Shown here: positions 5,568 through 5,638 of the stretch, piece after piece
Layout: each line of letters starts with the position of its first letter
Position numbering within the stretch: position 1 is the stretch's first letter
Origin: JBGOUJ01 sp041477005
GTDB taxonomy: Bacteria > Acidobacteriota > Terriglobia > Bryobacterales > JACQDG01
Length of the DNA stretch: 5,638 nt
Direction of reading: 5' to 3'
Assembly (NCBI GenBank): GCA_041477005.1
Contig: JBGOUJ010000523.1
Coordinates: 1-5,638, forward strand
Program-made: the position numbers and the translations under genes
Notes under the pieces: model-generated
Told to the model about the DNA's origin: nothing
Databases searched by the model: none
Seen by the model: only the letters and a program-made list of their open reading frames with translations

Positions 5568-5638
5568 GTGAGTACCAAGCGTGGCCCTGACCGCTTCGCC
5601 GTTGCCGCGGTGCGGAAGCGATTTCAGGCCTTGCGCTC
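5568..5638 (+). CDS. Start of an unidentified divergent gene (3' partial)
   Basis: From GTG 5568 the frame stays open to the right edge for 23 codons, beginning MSTKRGPDRFAVAAV and continuing with a basic, amphipathic stretch (RKRFQALR). The frame is open back to a TAG at 5520-5522, so ATG 5529 or ATG 5532 are alternative starts; neither has a convincing ribosome site. GTG 5568 has GGAGG only 1 nt before it, too close for ordinary use, unless the mRNA is leaderless or the start is different. The family cannot be named from so few residues. A regulator divergent from a transporter would be a common arrangement, but nothing here shows a DNA-binding domain. Confidence 0.35.
   Translation, partial: MSTKRGPDRFAVAAVRKRFQALR

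Overview
The window is high-GC bacterial DNA (roughly 60% G+C by eye) with tightly packed genes. The gene set points to a Gram-negative: a TolC-type outer-membrane channel, exported metalloproteins, and a periplasmic c-type cytochrome. The particular combination (compact multicopper oxidase, TolC, small cytochrome c, small exported OB-fold-like protein) reminds me of soil Acidobacteriota, but that is an inference from style and not something the sequence proves.

Layout. Positions 1-3951 hold four plus-strand genes that read as one operon: (1) a multicopper oxidase whose N-terminus is cut by the left edge; (2) a CusC/CzcC-like TolC-family outer-membrane channel, 29 bp downstream; (3) a membrane-anchored mono-heme cytochrome c, 7 bp downstream; (4) a small exported protein resembling DUF5666, which overlaps gene 3 by ATGA. 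After a 48-bp convergent gap, a minus-strand MATE-family transporter occupies 4000-5409. The last 229 bases are the upstream region of the MATE gene. They contain a perfect 5-1-5 inverted repeat and probably the first codons of a divergent plus-strand gene that runs off the right edge.

How the genes may work together. All four operon products are predicted to act in the periplasm or outer membrane. The oxidase has every ligand of a type 1 centre plus a trinuclear copper cluster, and a long tail rich in Met and His, which fits oxidation and buffering of cuprous copper. The TolC protein, which also carries a short Met/His patch at its mature N-terminus, would be the outer-membrane exit of a tripartite pump. 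The pump and adaptor genes are not in the window and may lie to the left. The cytochrome could exchange electrons with the oxidase, and the small fourth protein may be a periplasmic accessory. Copper (or broader metal) detoxification is therefore the best reading. The MATE gene is on the opposite strand and looks like a separate drug/cation antiporter unit.

No RNA gene, insertion sequence, CRISPR array or phage gene was seen. The nearest thing to an undescribed system is the oxidase-cytochrome-channel-small protein operon itself. Its parts belong to known families, but the pairing of a two-domain oxidase with its own cytochrome is worth testing.
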